From Kitasatospora gansuensis (GTDB lineage: Bacteria; Actinomycetota; Actinomycetes; Streptomycetales; Streptomycetaceae): 64,000 nt of DNA. Both the position numbers and the translations under genes were made by a program. The stretch lies in NCBI RefSeq assembly GCF_014203705.1, contig NZ_JACHJR010000001.1, positions 7,192,001 through 7,256,000 of the forward strand, written 5' to 3'. Positions 8,503 through 16,632 of this stretch are shown one piece after another (within the stretch, counting starts at the first letter, position 1; each line of letters begins with the position of its first letter). The notes beneath the pieces are model-generated. The model made no database searches. It was not told the origin of the DNA and saw nothing but the letters and a program-made list of their open reading frames with translations.

Positions 8503-9162
8503 ATGACTGGACAGGCCGTGACGACGGATACCCGCTGGCACCTCGCCGGCGATTGGTTCGACACCTGCAAGTGCGCCATTCCCTGCCCGTGTACGTTCGC
8601 CCAGCCGCCCACCTTCGGCGACTGCGACGGCATCCTGGCCTGGCGCATACGTGAGGGCAACTACGGCGACGTGCGGCTGGACGGCCTCAACGTCCTGATG
8701 CTCGGATCCTTCACCGGCACGTTGTGGGCGGGCGAGCACAGCGACGCGTACGCCGCCGCCTTCTTCGACGAGCGGGCCGACGAGCAGCAGCGCGCCGCGC
8801 TCGGGGCGATCTTCAGCGGACAGGCCGGAGGGTGGCCGGCGGAGTTCGGCGAGGTGCTCGGCGCCGAGATGCGGGGCGTGGAGTTCGCGCCGATCCGGGT
8901 GACCGTCGACGAGGATCTGGCCTCCTGGAGTGCGGAGATCCCCGGGCGGGTCATGGCGGCCGCGGAGGCGCTGACCGGGCCGACGACGCCCGAGGGCGCA
9001 CGGGTCGAGGTCCACAACGCCCCGGGCGCGGAGATCGGTCCTGGCCAGGTCGCCACCTGGGGCCGGTCGACGGCCGACCGGGCGGACGCGTTCGGCTTCA
9101 GCTGGGATCGCACCGGGCGGTCGAGCAAGCACTTCCCGTTCGACTGGAGCGGCCCGTTCTGA
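8503..9162 (+). CDS. DUF1326 domain protein
   Basis: About 219 aa from ATG 8503 (GGAG about 9 bp upstream); an in-frame GTG 8455 would extend it. It has the DUF1326 hallmark near the N-terminus, WFDTCKCAIPCPCTF, a cluster of four cysteines suited to metal binding, then ILAWRIREGNYGDVRLDGLN, and near the C-terminus HNAPGAEIGPGQVATWGRS and FSWDRTGRSSKHFPFDW. The family's biochemical role is unknown; the Cys cluster suggests metal or redox chemistry. It sits 27 bp upstream of a second DUF1326 gene and convergent to a DUF2182 membrane protein, a pairing commonly seen in genomes. Confidence 0.85.
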   Translation: MTGQAVTTDTRWHLAGDWFDTCKCAIPCPCTFAQPPTFGDCDGILAWRIREGNYGDVRLDGLNVLMLGSFTGTLWAGEHSDAYAAAFFDERADEQQRAALGAIFSGQAGGWPAEFGEVLGAEMRGVEFAPIRVTVDEDLASWSAEIPGRVMAAAEALTGPTTPEGARVEVHNAPGAEIGPGQVATWGRSTADRADAFGFSWDRTGRSSKHFPFDWSGPF

Positions 9163-9189
9163 AGGAGGCCCGTTCTTAAGGAGGACTGC

Positions 9190-9810
9190 ATGACGTACAC
9201 CATTTCCGGGAACTACCTGGCCGCCTGCTCCTGCGCCGTGGTCTGCGGCTGCAGCGTGGACGCCCAGCCCAGGGACCCGCGGGGCGGCACCGAGTGCTGC
9301 GGCACGGCGGTGTTCCACATCAACGAGGGGCGCCTGGACGACACCGACCTCGGTGGGGTCGACTTCGCGTTCTACAACGAGTTCCCCTCGCATCTGACCG
9401 CCGGCGACTGGAAGGTCGGCGTGGTCATCGACAGCGGCGCCAGCGACGCGCAGGCGGCTGCGGTCGGCCGGATCCTCTCGGGTGAGGAGGGCGGACCGTT
9501 CGGCGAACTCGCCCAGTTCATCGGCGAGTTCCTCGGATCCGAGCGCGGCGAGGTGTCCCTCACCGACGGCGAGCACCCGGGCCTGAACGTGGCCGGGCAC
9601 AGCCGGCTGACGTACGAGCCGCTGCTCGGCGCCGACGGCACCCCGACCACGGTCAAGAACGCGATGTTCGGCTTCTCCACCGAGTACGGGATCGGCAAGG
9701 CCAGCGGCACGTCCAGCGCCTTCGGTCTGACCTTCGATCCGGCCTACGGCGAGACGGCCGACTTCGTCTTCAGCAGCGAACAGGAGGCGGGAGCGCCCAA
9801 GGGACGGTGA
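9190..9810 (+). CDS. DUF1326 domain protein, second copy
   Basis: 206 aa with a very strong ribosome site (AAGGAGG) before ATG 9190. The Cys-rich start reads NYLAACSCAVVCGCSVDA, and there is an additional Cys pair (GGTECCGTAVFHINEG). The C-terminal half keeps the family pattern FGFSTEYGIGKASGTSSAFG. It is paralogous to the preceding gene but clearly diverged, so not a recent duplication. It is probably co-transcribed with it. Function unknown; metal handling together with the neighbouring DUF2182 protein is an inference. Confidence 0.85.
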   Translation: MTYTISGNYLAACSCAVVCGCSVDAQPRDPRGGTECCGTAVFHINEGRLDDTDLGGVDFAFYNEFPSHLTAGDWKVGVVIDSGASDAQAAAVGRILSGEEGGPFGELAQFIGEFLGSERGEVSLTDGEHPGLNVAGHSRLTYEPLLGADGTPTTVKNAMFGFSTEYGIGKASGTSSAFGLTFDPAYGETADFVFSSEQEAGAPKGR

Positions 9811-9829
9811 GCCGCCCCGGGCACATCGT

Positions 9830-9853
9830 GGAGGAGGTCTCCCGGCCTCCTCC
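9830..9853. terminator. Hairpin between convergent genes
   Basis: GGAGGAGG and CCTCCTCC form 8-bp arms around an 8-nt loop between the stop of the DUF1326 gene (+) and that of the DUF2182 gene (-). It could terminate both transcripts. Confidence 0.5.
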
Positions 9854-9856
9854 GCG

Positions 9857-10657
9857 CTACATCATCCCGCTCGGGGTCAGCCCCGGCAGCAGCCAGCTCT
9901 GGAACGGCGCGAGCACCGCCAGTACGAGGAACGCCACCCCGCTCACCCTGGCCAGCAGCGCACCGTGGCGCCAGAGTTTCTCCAGGAAGATCACCACCGC
10001 GATCCCCGCGATCGCCGCCACGTTCATCACCCCGAGCGGGACCAGCACCACCATCAGCGCCCAGCAGCAGCCGAGGCAGTACCCACCGTGGTGCAGGCCG
10101 ACCCGCAGGTCCCGGAGCGGCGGACGGTAGCCCGCGTACCGCATCAGCTGCGCCATCGGGCTGCGGCAGTGCCGCAGGCACACGTACTTCAGTGGGCCCA
10201 GCTGGTACAGCCCGGCCAGGGCGAAGGCCGCCGCGCCGATCCACTTGCCGGCCTCCGGGTCCCGGTCGACCAGGTCGCCGGTGAGTGCGAGACCGCCGTA
10301 CGCCAGCAGCCCGAAGGCCGTCCACACCAGCAGGTAGCCGCCGAGGAACTCCGTGGTGCGCAGCGCCCGTTCGGCGCCGCTCGACTGCCGGGCGATGCCG
10401 CGGGCCCAGGTCACCGCCACCGGTGCCACCGAAGGCAGCATCATCGCCGCCATCATGGCCAGCCACAGCAGCAGGAACAGCGGCAGCGCCATCCCCATCG
10501 TGCCCGGCTCGATCCCCATGTCCCTGGCCTGCCCGACCGTGAGGACCCAGGCCAGCGCCGCGATCAGCGCGATCAGGGACCACGCCAAGGCCAGGTCCCT
10601 GGGGGGCATCAGCACCCCGGTGCGCAGCGGCTGCTTCTCCACGGTGACGGTACGCAT
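9857..10657 (-). CDS. DUF2182 integral membrane protein
   Basis: About 266 aa from ATG 10657 (AGGAGAG upstream). It is a predicted metal-binding membrane protein with around six helices. Family motifs: MGMALPLFLLLWLAMMAAMM followed by LPSVAPV, then CLRHCRSP, and HHGGYCLGCCWALM with a His/Cys cluster. DUF2182 genes often lie near DUF1326 genes, as here where it converges on two of them, hinting at a shared metal-related task. Transport or cofactor function is not established. Confidence 0.87.
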   Translation of the reverse strand: MRTVTVEKQPLRTGVLMPPRDLALAWSLIALIAALAWVLTVGQARDMGIEPGTMGMALPLFLLLWLAMMAAMMLPSVAPVAVTWARGIARQSSGAERALRTTEFLGGYLLVWTAFGLLAYGGLALTGDLVDRDPEAGKWIGAAAFALAGLYQLGPLKYVCLRHCRSPMAQLMRYAGYRPPLRDLRVGLHHGGYCLGCCWALMVVLVPLGVMNVAAIAGIAVVIFLEKLWRHGALLARVSGVAFLVLAVLAPFQSWLLPGLTPSGMM

Positions 10658-10716
10658 GGCGCTCTCCTGCCTGGCCCTTCCAGGACAGCACATCCGTGGC
10701 GGCGGCACCCGTTGCG

Positions 10717-11646
10717 TCAGCTCGCGCCGAAGCGGTCGCGCAGGAAGCGGGCCGCCTGGCGGTTGGCGGTGCGGGCGGCGTCGACGGTGCCGGTCATGGT
10801 GAAGAAGCCGTGGGCCATGCCGGGGTAGCGGGTGAGTTCCACCGGCACTCCGGCGGCGGCGAGCCGGGCGGCGTAGGCCTCGCCCTGGTCGCGCAGGGGG
10901 TCGTACTCGGCGGTGAGGACCAGGGCAGGGGGCAGCCCGCTCAGGTCGGGTGCCCGGAGCGGGGAGGCCAGCGGGTTCCCGGCGTCCTCGGGGGCGGTCA
11001 GGTAGTGCCGGCCGTACCAGGCCACCGAGTGGTGGTTGAACAGCCACGGGTCGGCGTTGGCGCGCATCGACGCGTCGTCGGCCAGCTGGTCGGTGTTGGG
11101 GTAGACCAGCAGTTGCGCGGCCAGGGCGAGGTCGCGGGCGAGCAGGGTCACCGCGGCTGCGAGGTTGCCGCCGGCGCTGTCGCCGCCCACCGCGAGCCGG
11201 GCCGGGTCGGCGCCCAGCTCCTCGGCGTGGTCGGCGACCCAGCGGAGGGCCGCGTGGCAGTCGTGCACCGCCGCCGGGAACGGGTGCTCGGGGGCGAGCC
11301 GGTAGCCGACGGTGACGACCAGGCAGCCGGTCGCGGCGGCAAGGTCGCGGCAGAGCACGTCGGAGGTGTCGATGCTGCCGAGGGTCCACCCGCCGCCGAA
11401 GTAGTAGAGCAGCGCGGGCAGCGGCCGTTCGGCGCTGGGCCGGTAGATGCGGACCGCCAACTGGCCTGCGGGGCCCGGGAGGTGACGGTCGGTCACCTCG
11501 TGCAGGGCGCGGGGACTGCCGCCGGTGGCCCGGATCGAGGCCAGGTCGGCTGCTCGGGCCTGCTTCAGCGACAGGGTGTAGAGGGGGGCTGCGCCGTTGC
11601 GGGCGCGCTGTTCGCGCAGGGCCTGGAGCTGGGGGTCCAGGGGCAT
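10717..11646 (-). CDS. Alpha/beta hydrolase, HSL family, with altered oxyanion motif
   Basis: 309 aa. It is a carboxylesterase of the hormone-sensitive-lipase type: nucleophile GDSAGGN, acid Asp in TAEYDPLRD, and His in GMAHGFF. The oxyanion-hole motif, normally HGGG, reads YYFGGGWTLGS, so His is replaced by Phe while the glycines remain. It lies 16 bp downstream of the PPTase gene and is the last gene of the long minus-strand biosynthetic operon, so it may hydrolyse or transfer an acyl intermediate, or simply edit. The substrate cannot be read from sequence. Confidence 0.88.
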   Translation of the reverse strand: MPLDPQLQALREQRARNGAAPLYTLSLKQARAADLASIRATGGSPRALHEVTDRHLPGPAGQLAVRIYRPSAERPLPALLYYFGGGWTLGSIDTSDVLCRDLAAATGCLVVTVGYRLAPEHPFPAAVHDCHAALRWVADHAEELGADPARLAVGGDSAGGNLAAAVTLLARDLALAAQLLVYPNTDQLADDASMRANADPWLFNHHSVAWYGRHYLTAPEDAGNPLASPLRAPDLSGLPPALVLTAEYDPLRDQGEAYAARLAAAGVPVELTRYPGMAHGFFTMTGTVDAARTANRQAARFLRDRFGAS

Positions 11647-11662
11647 GGTGGTGCTCCGTTCA

Positions 11663-12373
11663 TCACAGGGTGGTGGGGTCGGGCCAGGTCCAACGGCGCA
11701 GGGTCACCCGGAAGGTCTCGGTGCCGGACAGGGCGACGGCTGCCCGGTAGCCGGGCGGCGCGGCGACGTCGGTGACGCGGTAGTCGTGCGCCCAGGCGTC
11801 CTCGGGGTGCTCGCCGGTCCCGGCGTCACTGTCGTACAGCGGTATCCGCAGCGCCTGGGTCAGTCGGCCGCCGTGCGCCTTGACCAGGGCTTCCTTGCGG
11901 GCCCAGAGCCGGGCGAAGCGGTCGGCCCGGTCGGCCGGATTTGCTGCCGCCCGGACGAAGCGGGCTTCCTGGGGCGGGAAGTAGCGCTCCGCCATGGCGG
12001 TGGCGTCCAGCCGTGGCAGCACCCGTTGGACGTCCACGCCGACCCGGCGGGAGGCGGAGACCGCGACCATGGCGACGGTGTCCGAGTGGGAGAGGTTGAC
12101 CTCGGCCCCGGTGTGACGGCCGGTCAGTTCGGGCTTGCCGTGCGGACCGTGCCGCCAGCGGAGCTCCTCCGGCGCGACCCCCAGTCGCCGGGCGAGGATG
12201 TGGCGGACCGCGCCGTGGGCGACGACGAACCGGCGACGGTCGTCCGCCGAGCGGTAGCCCTCGGCGCGGAGCCGCTCGCCGGGGTCCAGTACGGCGAACA
12301 GGTCCGCCAGGGCAGGCCCGGGCTGCTGATCGGGCACCAGCCACAGCCGGACGGTGTCCTGAGTGCCCGTCAC
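11663..12373 (-). CDS. 4'-phosphopantetheinyl transferase (Sfp type)
   Basis: About 236 aa starting at GTG 12373, whose GTGA overlaps the stop of the aminotransferase gene. Motifs are NLSHSDTVAMVAVS, the Mg-binding GVDVQRVLPR (Gln where Glu is usual) and FARLWARKEALVKAHG (WxxKEAxxK). It converts apo carrier proteins to the holo form by attaching phosphopantetheine from CoA. The cluster encodes at least three, probably four, stand-alone carrier proteins, which are the obvious targets. The longer frame upstream of 12373 lies inside the neighbour and is unlikely to be translated. Confidence 0.92.
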   Translation of the reverse strand: MTGTQDTVRLWLVPDQQPGPALADLFAVLDPGERLRAEGYRSADDRRRFVVAHGAVRHILARRLGVAPEELRWRHGPHGKPELTGRHTGAEVNLSHSDTVAMVAVSASRRVGVDVQRVLPRLDATAMAERYFPPQEARFVRAAANPADRADRFARLWARKEALVKAHGGRLTQALRIPLYDSDAGTGEHPEDAWAHDYRVTDVAAPPGYRAAVALSGTETFRVTLRRWTWPDPTTL

Positions 12374-13662
12374 CGTGGCTCCGCCCGGTCCCTGACCAGC
12401 TGGGCGAGTCGGCGTACGCCCTCCTCGATCTGCGCCGGTTCCAGCGCGCTGCAGGACAGCCGGAGTGCCCGCCGCCCGCCGTCGCCGGCGTGGAAGAAGC
12501 TCATCGGGGTCCACAGCACCCCGTAGTCGCGGCCGGAGATCTCCAACAGGCCCTCGTCAGCGGTCAACGGCACCTCGACCACCGCGAAGAAGCCGCCGTC
12601 CGGCGCGTTCCAGCGGACCCCCGGCTGGTCGGCGAAGGACTGTTCCAGTGCCGTCAGCAGGGTGCGCAGATTGCGGCGGTAGAACCGGGTCTTCTCCTGG
12701 AGCGCGGTCCTGAGACTGCACCCGGACTCGATCAGGAAGCCGCCGACCAGGGCCTGCGCGACCGGTGAGGTGTTCACCGTGAGCAGGCTCTTCACCGTGG
12801 ACAGCTCCTCCGCGAGCAGCGTCCGCCGGCCCTGACGGTCGATCACGGACTGGTCGGCGACCAGGAATCCGATCCGGGCGCCGGGGAAGCAGGACTTGGC
12901 GAAGGAGCCGAGGTAGACCACCCGCTGCCCGGTGTCCAGCGCCTTGAGCGCGGGCCGGGGCTCGTCGTCCAGCCCGAACAGCCCGTACGGGTCGTCCTCC
13001 AGCACCAGCAGGTCGGCCTCCGCCGCCACTTCCAGCAGCCGCCGCCGGGCCGGCACCGGCATCGAGGCCCCGGACGGGTTGGCGAAGTTCGGCACCAGGT
13101 AGAGGGCGCGGGGACGGCGGCCACCGGCCCGGACGGCGCGGGCGACCGCGAGCACGGTCTCCGGGTCGAGGCCGTCCGCCGTCTCGGGCACCGGTACCAC
13201 CTCGATGCCGAGCAGCCTGGCCGCGCCGGTGAACCCGACGTAGCAGGGCTCGACGGCGAGCACCACGTCGCCGGGCCCCGCGCACAGCCCGCGCAGCGCG
13301 ACGACCATGGCCTCCTGGGCGCCGGTGGTGACCATCACGGCCTGCTCGGGGACCTCGATGCCCTCGTCCTGGGCGAGCATCCGGGCGATCAGCGGGCCGA
13401 GGTGGCCGTTGGTCCGGCCGTACTGCAGCAGGTGGCGCTGCCGCTGCTCCGGGTCGAGGCCGAGCCGCTCCAGGTGGGCGAGGTAGGTCCGGAGGTAGCG
13501 GTGCAGGTCATCGGTGCCGTGGAAGCCCTCGTACGGCCGTCCGGCCGCCAGCGAGATGGCGTCGGGGAAGCGGGCCGAGACCTCGTTCAGGAAGTTCATC
13601 GACGCCGAGGCCGGGTCGGACACCGACGCGTGCAGGTCCTCGCGGGCCAGGCCGTCCCTCAC
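12370..13662 (-). CDS. hpgT: PLP-dependent aminotransferase, HpgT-like
   Basis: 430 aa, fold-type I aminotransferase of the class I/MocR-catalytic type. It has MVTTGAQEAMVVALRGLC (cofactor phosphate loop), PNFANPSGASM, LLVLEDDPYGLF (Asp/Tyr contacts to PLP) and the PLP-lysine region YLGSFAKSCFPGARIGF. It resembles hydroxyphenylglycine aminotransferases of glycopeptide clusters (HpgT), which convert 4-hydroxybenzoylformate to 4-hydroxyphenylglycine using tyrosine as donor and regenerating 4-hydroxyphenylpyruvate. The neighbours hmo and hmaS supply that substrate, which is the main support for the name. Start GTG 13662 overlaps the hmo stop (GTGA). Confidence 0.82.
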   Translation of the reverse strand: MRDGLAREDLHASVSDPASASMNFLNEVSARFPDAISLAAGRPYEGFHGTDDLHRYLRTYLAHLERLGLDPEQRQRHLLQYGRTNGHLGPLIARMLAQDEGIEVPEQAVMVTTGAQEAMVVALRGLCAGPGDVVLAVEPCYVGFTGAARLLGIEVVPVPETADGLDPETVLAVARAVRAGGRRPRALYLVPNFANPSGASMPVPARRRLLEVAAEADLLVLEDDPYGLFGLDDEPRPALKALDTGQRVVYLGSFAKSCFPGARIGFLVADQSVIDRQGRRTLLAEELSTVKSLLTVNTSPVAQALVGGFLIESGCSLRTALQEKTRFYRRNLRTLLTALEQSFADQPGVRWNAPDGGFFAVVEVPLTADEGLLEISGRDYGVLWTPMSFFHAGDGGRRALRLSCSALEPAQIEEGVRRLAQLVRDRAEPR

Positions 13663-14750
13663 AGCGCGGTGCCGAGCGTGACGGCCGACCGGTCGACGGC
13701 CGACAGGGCGGGGCGCCCGGTGAGGGCCATGGTGTGGGCGAGCTCCTCGGTGGCCAGGCCGAGCACGCCGGCCACCCCGGCGGCGCCGTCCACGGCCAGC
13801 CCCCAGAGGACCGGGCGGCCGAGCAGGACCGCGCGGGCGCCCAGCGCGAGCGCCGCGAAGGCGTCGGTGCCGCTGCGGACGCCGCCGTCGAACAGCACCG
13901 GGCAGGCGGCGGCCCCGACCGCGTCCACCACCTCGGCCAGGGCGTCCAAGCCGGCTGCCGCGCCGTCGAGTTGGCGGCCGCCGTGGTTGGAGACCACGAT
14001 CGCGTCGGCCCCGTGCTGTACGGCGAGCACGGCGTCCTCGGCGGTCAGGATGCCCTTCAGGACCAGGGGCAGCGTGCTGCGCTCGCGCAGCCAGGCCAGG
14101 TCGGCCCAGGTCACGGACGGGTCGACGGCCTCGGCGGTGTGCACCGCCAGCGCCGAGCGGCCGGCGGCGGAACGGTGGGCGGAAGCCATCAGAGCCGGGC
14201 CGAGGTTGACGGCGGAGATGCCGGCTGGGATCGCGAAACCGTTGCGGGCGTCCCGGTGGCGCCGTCCCAACTGCGGTGCGTCCACGGTCAGGACGATCGC
14301 GCGGTAGCCGGCCGTGGCGGCCCGGTCGACCAGGGCGGCCAGCACCTCGCGGCGGCGCAGCCAGTACAGCTGGAGCCAGAGCGGGCCGGCGGCCTCGGCG
14401 GCGATGTCCTCCAGCGTGCGGCTGGCGAAGACGCTGACCACGTAGAGCGCCCCGGCCGTCCCGGCGCCCCGGGCGGTGGCGAGCTCGCCGTCGGGGTGCA
14501 GCAGGCGGTGGTAGGCGGTGGGCGCGACGCCGACCGGGGTGGCCAGTCGGGCGCCGAGGAGTTCCGTCCCGGTGTCGCAGGCGGAGACGTCGACCAGCAC
14601 CCTGGGGCGCAGCGTCACCCGGGCGAAGGCGCGCCGGTTGGCGCCGAGGGTGCGCTCGGCTCCGGCGCCTCCTTCGACGAAGTCCCAGGTTTTATGGTCG
14701 AGTTGATGCTGCGCCAGGTCCCGGTAATCCTCCAGGTGGAGTGGGGTCAC
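13659..14750 (-). CDS. hmo: FMN-dependent alpha-hydroxyacid oxidase, 4-hydroxymandelate oxidase-like
   Basis: About 363 aa from GTG 14750, overlapping the stop of the preceding gene (GTGA). It is a TIM-barrel flavin oxidase with the catalytic His/Arg signature VVSNHGGRQLDG, FMN-phosphate region LFDGGVRSGTDAF and ALGARAVLLGRP, and N-terminal DFVEGGAGAERTLGAN. Next to hmaS and an HpgT-like aminotransferase, oxidation of 4-hydroxymandelate to 4-hydroxybenzoylformate is the expected reaction, as for Hmo in glycopeptide pathways. Another aryl 2-hydroxyacid cannot be excluded. Confidence 0.85.
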   Translation of the reverse strand: MTPLHLEDYRDLAQHQLDHKTWDFVEGGAGAERTLGANRRAFARVTLRPRVLVDVSACDTGTELLGARLATPVGVAPTAYHRLLHPDGELATARGAGTAGALYVVSVFASRTLEDIAAEAAGPLWLQLYWLRRREVLAALVDRAATAGYRAIVLTVDAPQLGRRHRDARNGFAIPAGISAVNLGPALMASAHRSAAGRSALAVHTAEAVDPSVTWADLAWLRERSTLPLVLKGILTAEDAVLAVQHGADAIVVSNHGGRQLDGAAAGLDALAEVVDAVGAAACPVLFDGGVRSGTDAFAALALGARAVLLGRPVLWGLAVDGAAGVAGVLGLATEELAHTMALTGRPALSAVDRSAVTLGTAL

Positions 14751-15394
14751 AAGGGCACCTCGCCGGCCAGCTCCCACCACGGGTCGGTGCTGCTCGACTC
14801 CTCGGCCAGGGCAGTGGTGACCCTGGCCACCCGTTCTCCCGGCAGCGGTTCGCCGAACAGCAGGGCTACGCCTCGGCTTTCGGCCGGGACGGTGACCGGG
14901 ACTCCGGGGTCGTACGGCAGCGCGTCCTGTTCGACCACCAGCAGCAGCGCCCGCCGGAGCCCGCCCGAGCGCGCGTAGGCGTCGACCAGTCGCAGTGCGG
15001 TGAACGCGCTCGCGGAGCCATGGTCGCTGACCGCGAAGGCCATCGGGGTGCCGGGGCAGACGTGGCTCAGATAGCTGGCCGTGGCGCGTCCCGGGGTGAG
15101 GTCGGGGACGGAGTACGCGAGCACCAGCAGGTCGACCGACTCGCCTGCGGGCACGGTCGCGCGGATCAGCGCCTCGGCCATCTCGCCGTAGGACTGGCCC
15201 CGAAAGGGACCGGGGTCGAGTTCGCGTCCGTACGGGCGCAGCAGGTCGGTGAGGTAACGCCGCAGGCGCTCGGCGTGGACGGGGTCGTCGGCCAGCGCCG
15301 CCGGTTCCGGGAAGGCCAGCCGTACGGTGCGGCGGATACCCCAGTGAACTGATGGTCCGTCAACTACCGTTGCTGGTACGAAGGTACGCAACAT
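14747..15394 (-). CDS. Short thiolase-fold protein without catalytic Cys
   Basis: About 215 aa starting at ATG 15394 (TGATG overlap with the ACP stop; an in-frame GTG lies at 15397). It resembles the N-terminal half of a ketosynthase/thiolase. The strand-helix that normally carries the nucleophile reads MAFAVSDHGSASAFTALRLV, with Ser or His but no Cys. The normal C-terminal His-bearing half is absent. It could pair with the neighbouring KAS III-like protein as a non-catalytic or decarboxylating partner, by analogy with chain-length factors. This is inference from fold and context; no characterised homologue is recognised. Confidence 0.65.
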   Translation of the reverse strand: MLRTFVPATVVDGPSVHWGIRRTVRLAFPEPAALADDPVHAERLRRYLTDLLRPYGRELDPGPFRGQSYGEMAEALIRATVPAGESVDLLVLAYSVPDLTPGRATASYLSHVCPGTPMAFAVSDHGSASAFTALRLVDAYARSGGLRRALLLVVEQDALPYDPGVPVTVPAESRGVALLFGEPLPGERVARVTTALAEESSSTDPWWELAGEVPL

Positions 15395-15678
15395 CACGCC
15401 TCCGGGAGCAGGTTCCCGGCGACGTAGTCGGCCAGCGAGCCGACCGTGCTGAAGTCGTCCCGGCCGAGCTCCTCGACGCTGATCTCCACCGCGAGGCGGT
15501 CCTCCAGCTCCAGGATGAGTTCGAGTCCGGTGGTCGAGCTCATCCCGAGGGCTGCCATCAGCGTGGTGTCGGCCGTGGCCCCGGTGACCTCGCGCTTCAG
15601 CACGTGCGGGAGCAGGGTGCAGATGGTGTCGACCAGCCGCTCGCGCAGCGCGGGGCCGGTGGTGTCGTGCTCGGTCAT
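15394..15678 (-). CDS. Acyl carrier protein
   Basis: 94 aa with AAGGA 7 bp before ATG 15678. It is a four-helix carrier with the phosphopantetheine site in MAALGMSSTTGLELILELED, where the second Ser occupies the DSL serine position. The acidic helix after the site (ELEDRLAVEISVEEL) is typical of protein-docking surfaces. It lies between the KAS III-like gene and the thiolase-like gene and so probably carries the intermediate they act on. Confidence 0.88.
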   Translation of the reverse strand: MTEHDTTGPALRERLVDTICTLLPHVLKREVTGATADTTLMAALGMSSTTGLELILELEDRLAVEISVEELGRDDFSTVGSLADYVAGNLLPEA

Positions 15679-15702
15679 GGTGGATCCTTCGGGGGTGGGT
15701 GG

Positions 15703-16632
15703 TCAGTGCTGGAGGACCATGGCGGCGAAGGTGGCGCCGCGTCCGGCGCCCGCGGCGGCCATCACGTAGGGCTCGCCCGGCCGGAGCAGCCCGCGCTGAC
15801 GTGCCGTCCGGTAGTTGACGAGGTTGTCCGCGCAGAAGACGTGCCCGACCGTCGCCACGTTGTCGAGCACCACCCGCTCGCGGGGGTAGCCGAGGATGCG
15901 GCAGACCTGGTGCCAGGCCACACTGTTGACGTTGTGCGGCAGGATCACCCCGATCGCGTCCATGGTCAGCCCGGCCCGTCCGACGGCGGCGAGGACCGCC
16001 GCCGCCAGTGCGTCGGCGTAGATCCGCTGGAACTCCAGGGCCCGTTCCGGCTCTTCGGTGTCGAACTCGCCCCGGATGTCGGCGGCGTAGGACAGCACCC
16101 GGTCGCGGTCACCGGTGGGGGAGACCAGGCAGGCCGCGGCGCCCTCGCCGAAGAAGGAGGTGTCCGGGACCATCCCGGCCTCGGGGGTGAACGCCTTCTC
16201 CCCGGCCAGGACCAGGGCGAGGCCGTCGGGGTCGGCGTCGGCGGCGAGCAGCCGGCCCGCCACGTCGATGGCCAACAGGCCCGAGGCGCAGGCGTGATGG
16301 CCGACCGCGAACACCGTCGCCCGGTCGAGGCCCAGCTCCCGGCACAACTCCCGGACCGGGTCGTGCGGGTAGGGCACCACGGTCGGGAAGGTACGGGCAT
16401 GCAGCACGTAGCGGACCCGGTGCTCCCGGCCGCGCAGGGCGTCCAGGCCGGCGGCCGCGCCGCGCAGCAGGTCGAGCAGGCTGCCGTGCGGATCGCGGGC
16501 CACCTCGCCGAGCCGGTGGTAGCGGCGGAAGATCCTGACCTGCATCGGGGTCAGCCCGAAGTCCCCGGCGAGCTCCTCGATCGGCACCCGGCCTGGCGGC
16601 AGGTGGTCGGCCACCTCCAGCAGCGCGGTCAC
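15703..16632 (-). CDS. KAS III-like (3-oxoacyl-ACP synthase III family) enzyme
   Basis: 309 aa from GTG 16632, overlapping the condensation-domain gene stop (GTGA). Thiolase fold with active-site Cys115 in VGHHACASGLLAID and His233 in ILPHNVNSVAWHQ. The third residue of the KAS III triad, normally Asn in a GNxSAAS loop, is replaced: the loop reads ATVGHVFCADN, with His264. This pattern is common among KAS III relatives that transfer acyl groups in secondary metabolism (CerJ/PtmR/ChlB type) instead of condensing malonyl units. It may therefore move an acyl group to or from the adjacent ACP. Substrate unknown. Confidence 0.82.
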   Translation of the reverse strand: MTALLEVADHLPPGRVPIEELAGDFGLTPMQVRIFRRYHRLGEVARDPHGSLLDLLRGAAAGLDALRGREHRVRYVLHARTFPTVVPYPHDPVRELCRELGLDRATVFAVGHHACASGLLAIDVAGRLLAADADPDGLALVLAGEKAFTPEAGMVPDTSFFGEGAAACLVSPTGDRDRVLSYAADIRGEFDTEEPERALEFQRIYADALAAAVLAAVGRAGLTMDAIGVILPHNVNSVAWHQVCRILGYPRERVVLDNVATVGHVFCADNLVNYRTARQRGLLRPGEPYVMAAAGAGRGATFAAMVLQH

